6,085 nucleotides of DNA, from positions 1 through 6,085 of the forward strand of contig SXRG01000079.1 in the NCBI GenBank assembly GCA_005793645.1. The letters are read 5' to 3'. The first letter of the stretch is position 1; every line of letters begins with the position of its first letter. This document shows, piece by piece, positions 5,725 to 6,085 of the stretch. This DNA comes from Burkholderiales bacterium (lineage in GTDB: Bacteria > Pseudomonadota > Gammaproteobacteria > Burkholderiales > Thiobacillaceae). The notes beneath the pieces were generated by a model. It worked only from the letters and a program-made list of their open reading frames with translations, did not search any database and had not been told where the DNA came from. A program made the translations under genes and the position numbers.

Positions 5725-6057
5725 ATGACAACACACATGAATACGCAAGCGAGCACGCTGACTAAGGCCGAACTGGCCAATGAACTGTTTGAAAAGCTTG
5801 GATTGAACAAGCGAGAGGCCAAGGAGATGGTGGAGTCCTTCTTCGAGGAGATTCGTGCGGCCCTCGAACAGGGGGATACCGTCAAGTTGTCCGGCTTTGG
5901 TAACTTTCAGTTGCGTGACAAGTCGCAACGCCCTGGCCGCAATCCAAAAACCGGCGAGGAAATGCCAATCTCCGCGCGTCGCGTGGTGATCTTCCACGCT
6001 AGCCAGAAGATGAAGAGCCAGATTGAGTCGATTGATGCCGGATCTATTATCCAGTAG
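5725..6057 (+). CDS. ihfA: Integration host factor subunit alpha
   Basis: IHF-alpha pairs with IHF-beta to bend DNA sharply at specific sites, acting in nucleoid structure, transcription and site-specific recombination. The HU/IHF fold is complete: LTKAELANELFEKLGLNKREAKEMVESFFEEIRAALEQ (helices), VKLSGFGNFQLRDK, then the DNA-intercalating arm QRPGRNPKTGEEMPISARRV with its proline, and the C-terminal helix region. The LRDKxQRPGRNPKTGE wording identifies alpha rather than beta or HU. From ATG 5725 it has 110 residues against 99 in E. coli; the extra residues are an N-terminal MTTHMNTQAS-type extension. The start is uncertain: only a weak tgaga (5712-5716, overlapping the pheT stop) precedes 5725, and ATG 5737 gives 106 residues. 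GTG 5683 would overlap pheT and adds unlikely sequence. It ends in tandem TAG-TGA stops. Placement after pheT is typical of proteobacteria. Confidence 0.95.
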   Translation: MTTHMNTQASTLTKAELANELFEKLGLNKREAKEMVESFFEEIRAALEQGDTVKLSGFGNFQLRDKSQRPGRNPKTGEEMPISARRVVIFHASQKMKSQIESIDAGSIIQ

Positions 6058-6085
6058 TGAACTTCCCCCTCTCCCGGCGAAGCGC

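Noticed and set aside
6058..6085. Sequence after ihfA as a terminator or the start of the next gene
   Set aside because: Only 28 bases remain. cttc and gaag could pair loosely around a pyrimidine-rich loop, but there is no T-run and no start codon with a ribosome binding site.

Overview
This window carries the conserved translation-gene cluster thrS - infC - rpmI - rplT - pheS - pheT - ihfA, with every intact gene on the plus strand. The order, the presence of a true IHF alpha subunit and the protein sequences point to a beta- or gammaproteobacterium. Three details lean towards the betaproteobacterial side, from memory of family sequences rather than a search: IHF-alpha ends in a 'FHASQKMKS' type tail, IF3 apparently begins at an ATC codon reading I-A-L-E-K, and PheS has a four-cysteine insert. 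Composition is moderately GC-rich by eye.

Layout. Positions 1-89 do not look like this operon: read on the minus strand they resemble a piece of an ABC-transporter ATPase. From about position 84 to 851 lies the C-terminal part of threonyl-tRNA synthetase (end of the catalytic core with motif 3, then the anticodon-binding domain). infC (883-1404) follows after a 31-base gap, with a rare-start-codon signature. A 119-base leader with two hairpins precedes rpmI (1524-1721) and rplT (1731-2090). A 236-base spacer holds two tandem hairpins after rplT, the second terminator-like, then a pair of mutually exclusive hairpins upstream of pheS. pheS (2327-3340) and pheT (3351-5714) are tightly coupled, and ihfA (5725-6057) begins 10 bases after pheT. 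The last 28 bases hold nothing I can identify.

How the genes work together. ThrS and PheS/PheT charge tRNAs. IF3 governs start-codon fidelity and ribosome recycling. bL35 and bL20 are 50S subunit proteins; bL20 is an assembly protein and, in E. coli, the translational repressor of rpmI-rplT. IHF-alpha is a nucleoid protein that travels with pheT in many proteobacteria. In well-studied relatives the cluster is controlled by several post-transcriptional loops (ThrS on thrS, IF3 on infC, bL20 on rpmI, attenuation on pheST). The non-coding stretches here show structures that could serve the last three.

The cluster itself is ordinary. The most unusual observation is the sharp break at about position 84, where ThrS sequence stops just after the point where motif 2 should be and unrelated, oppositely oriented coding sequence begins. 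This looks more like a chimeric join or a rearranged thrS copy than a normal gene. I see no evidence of a new biological system.
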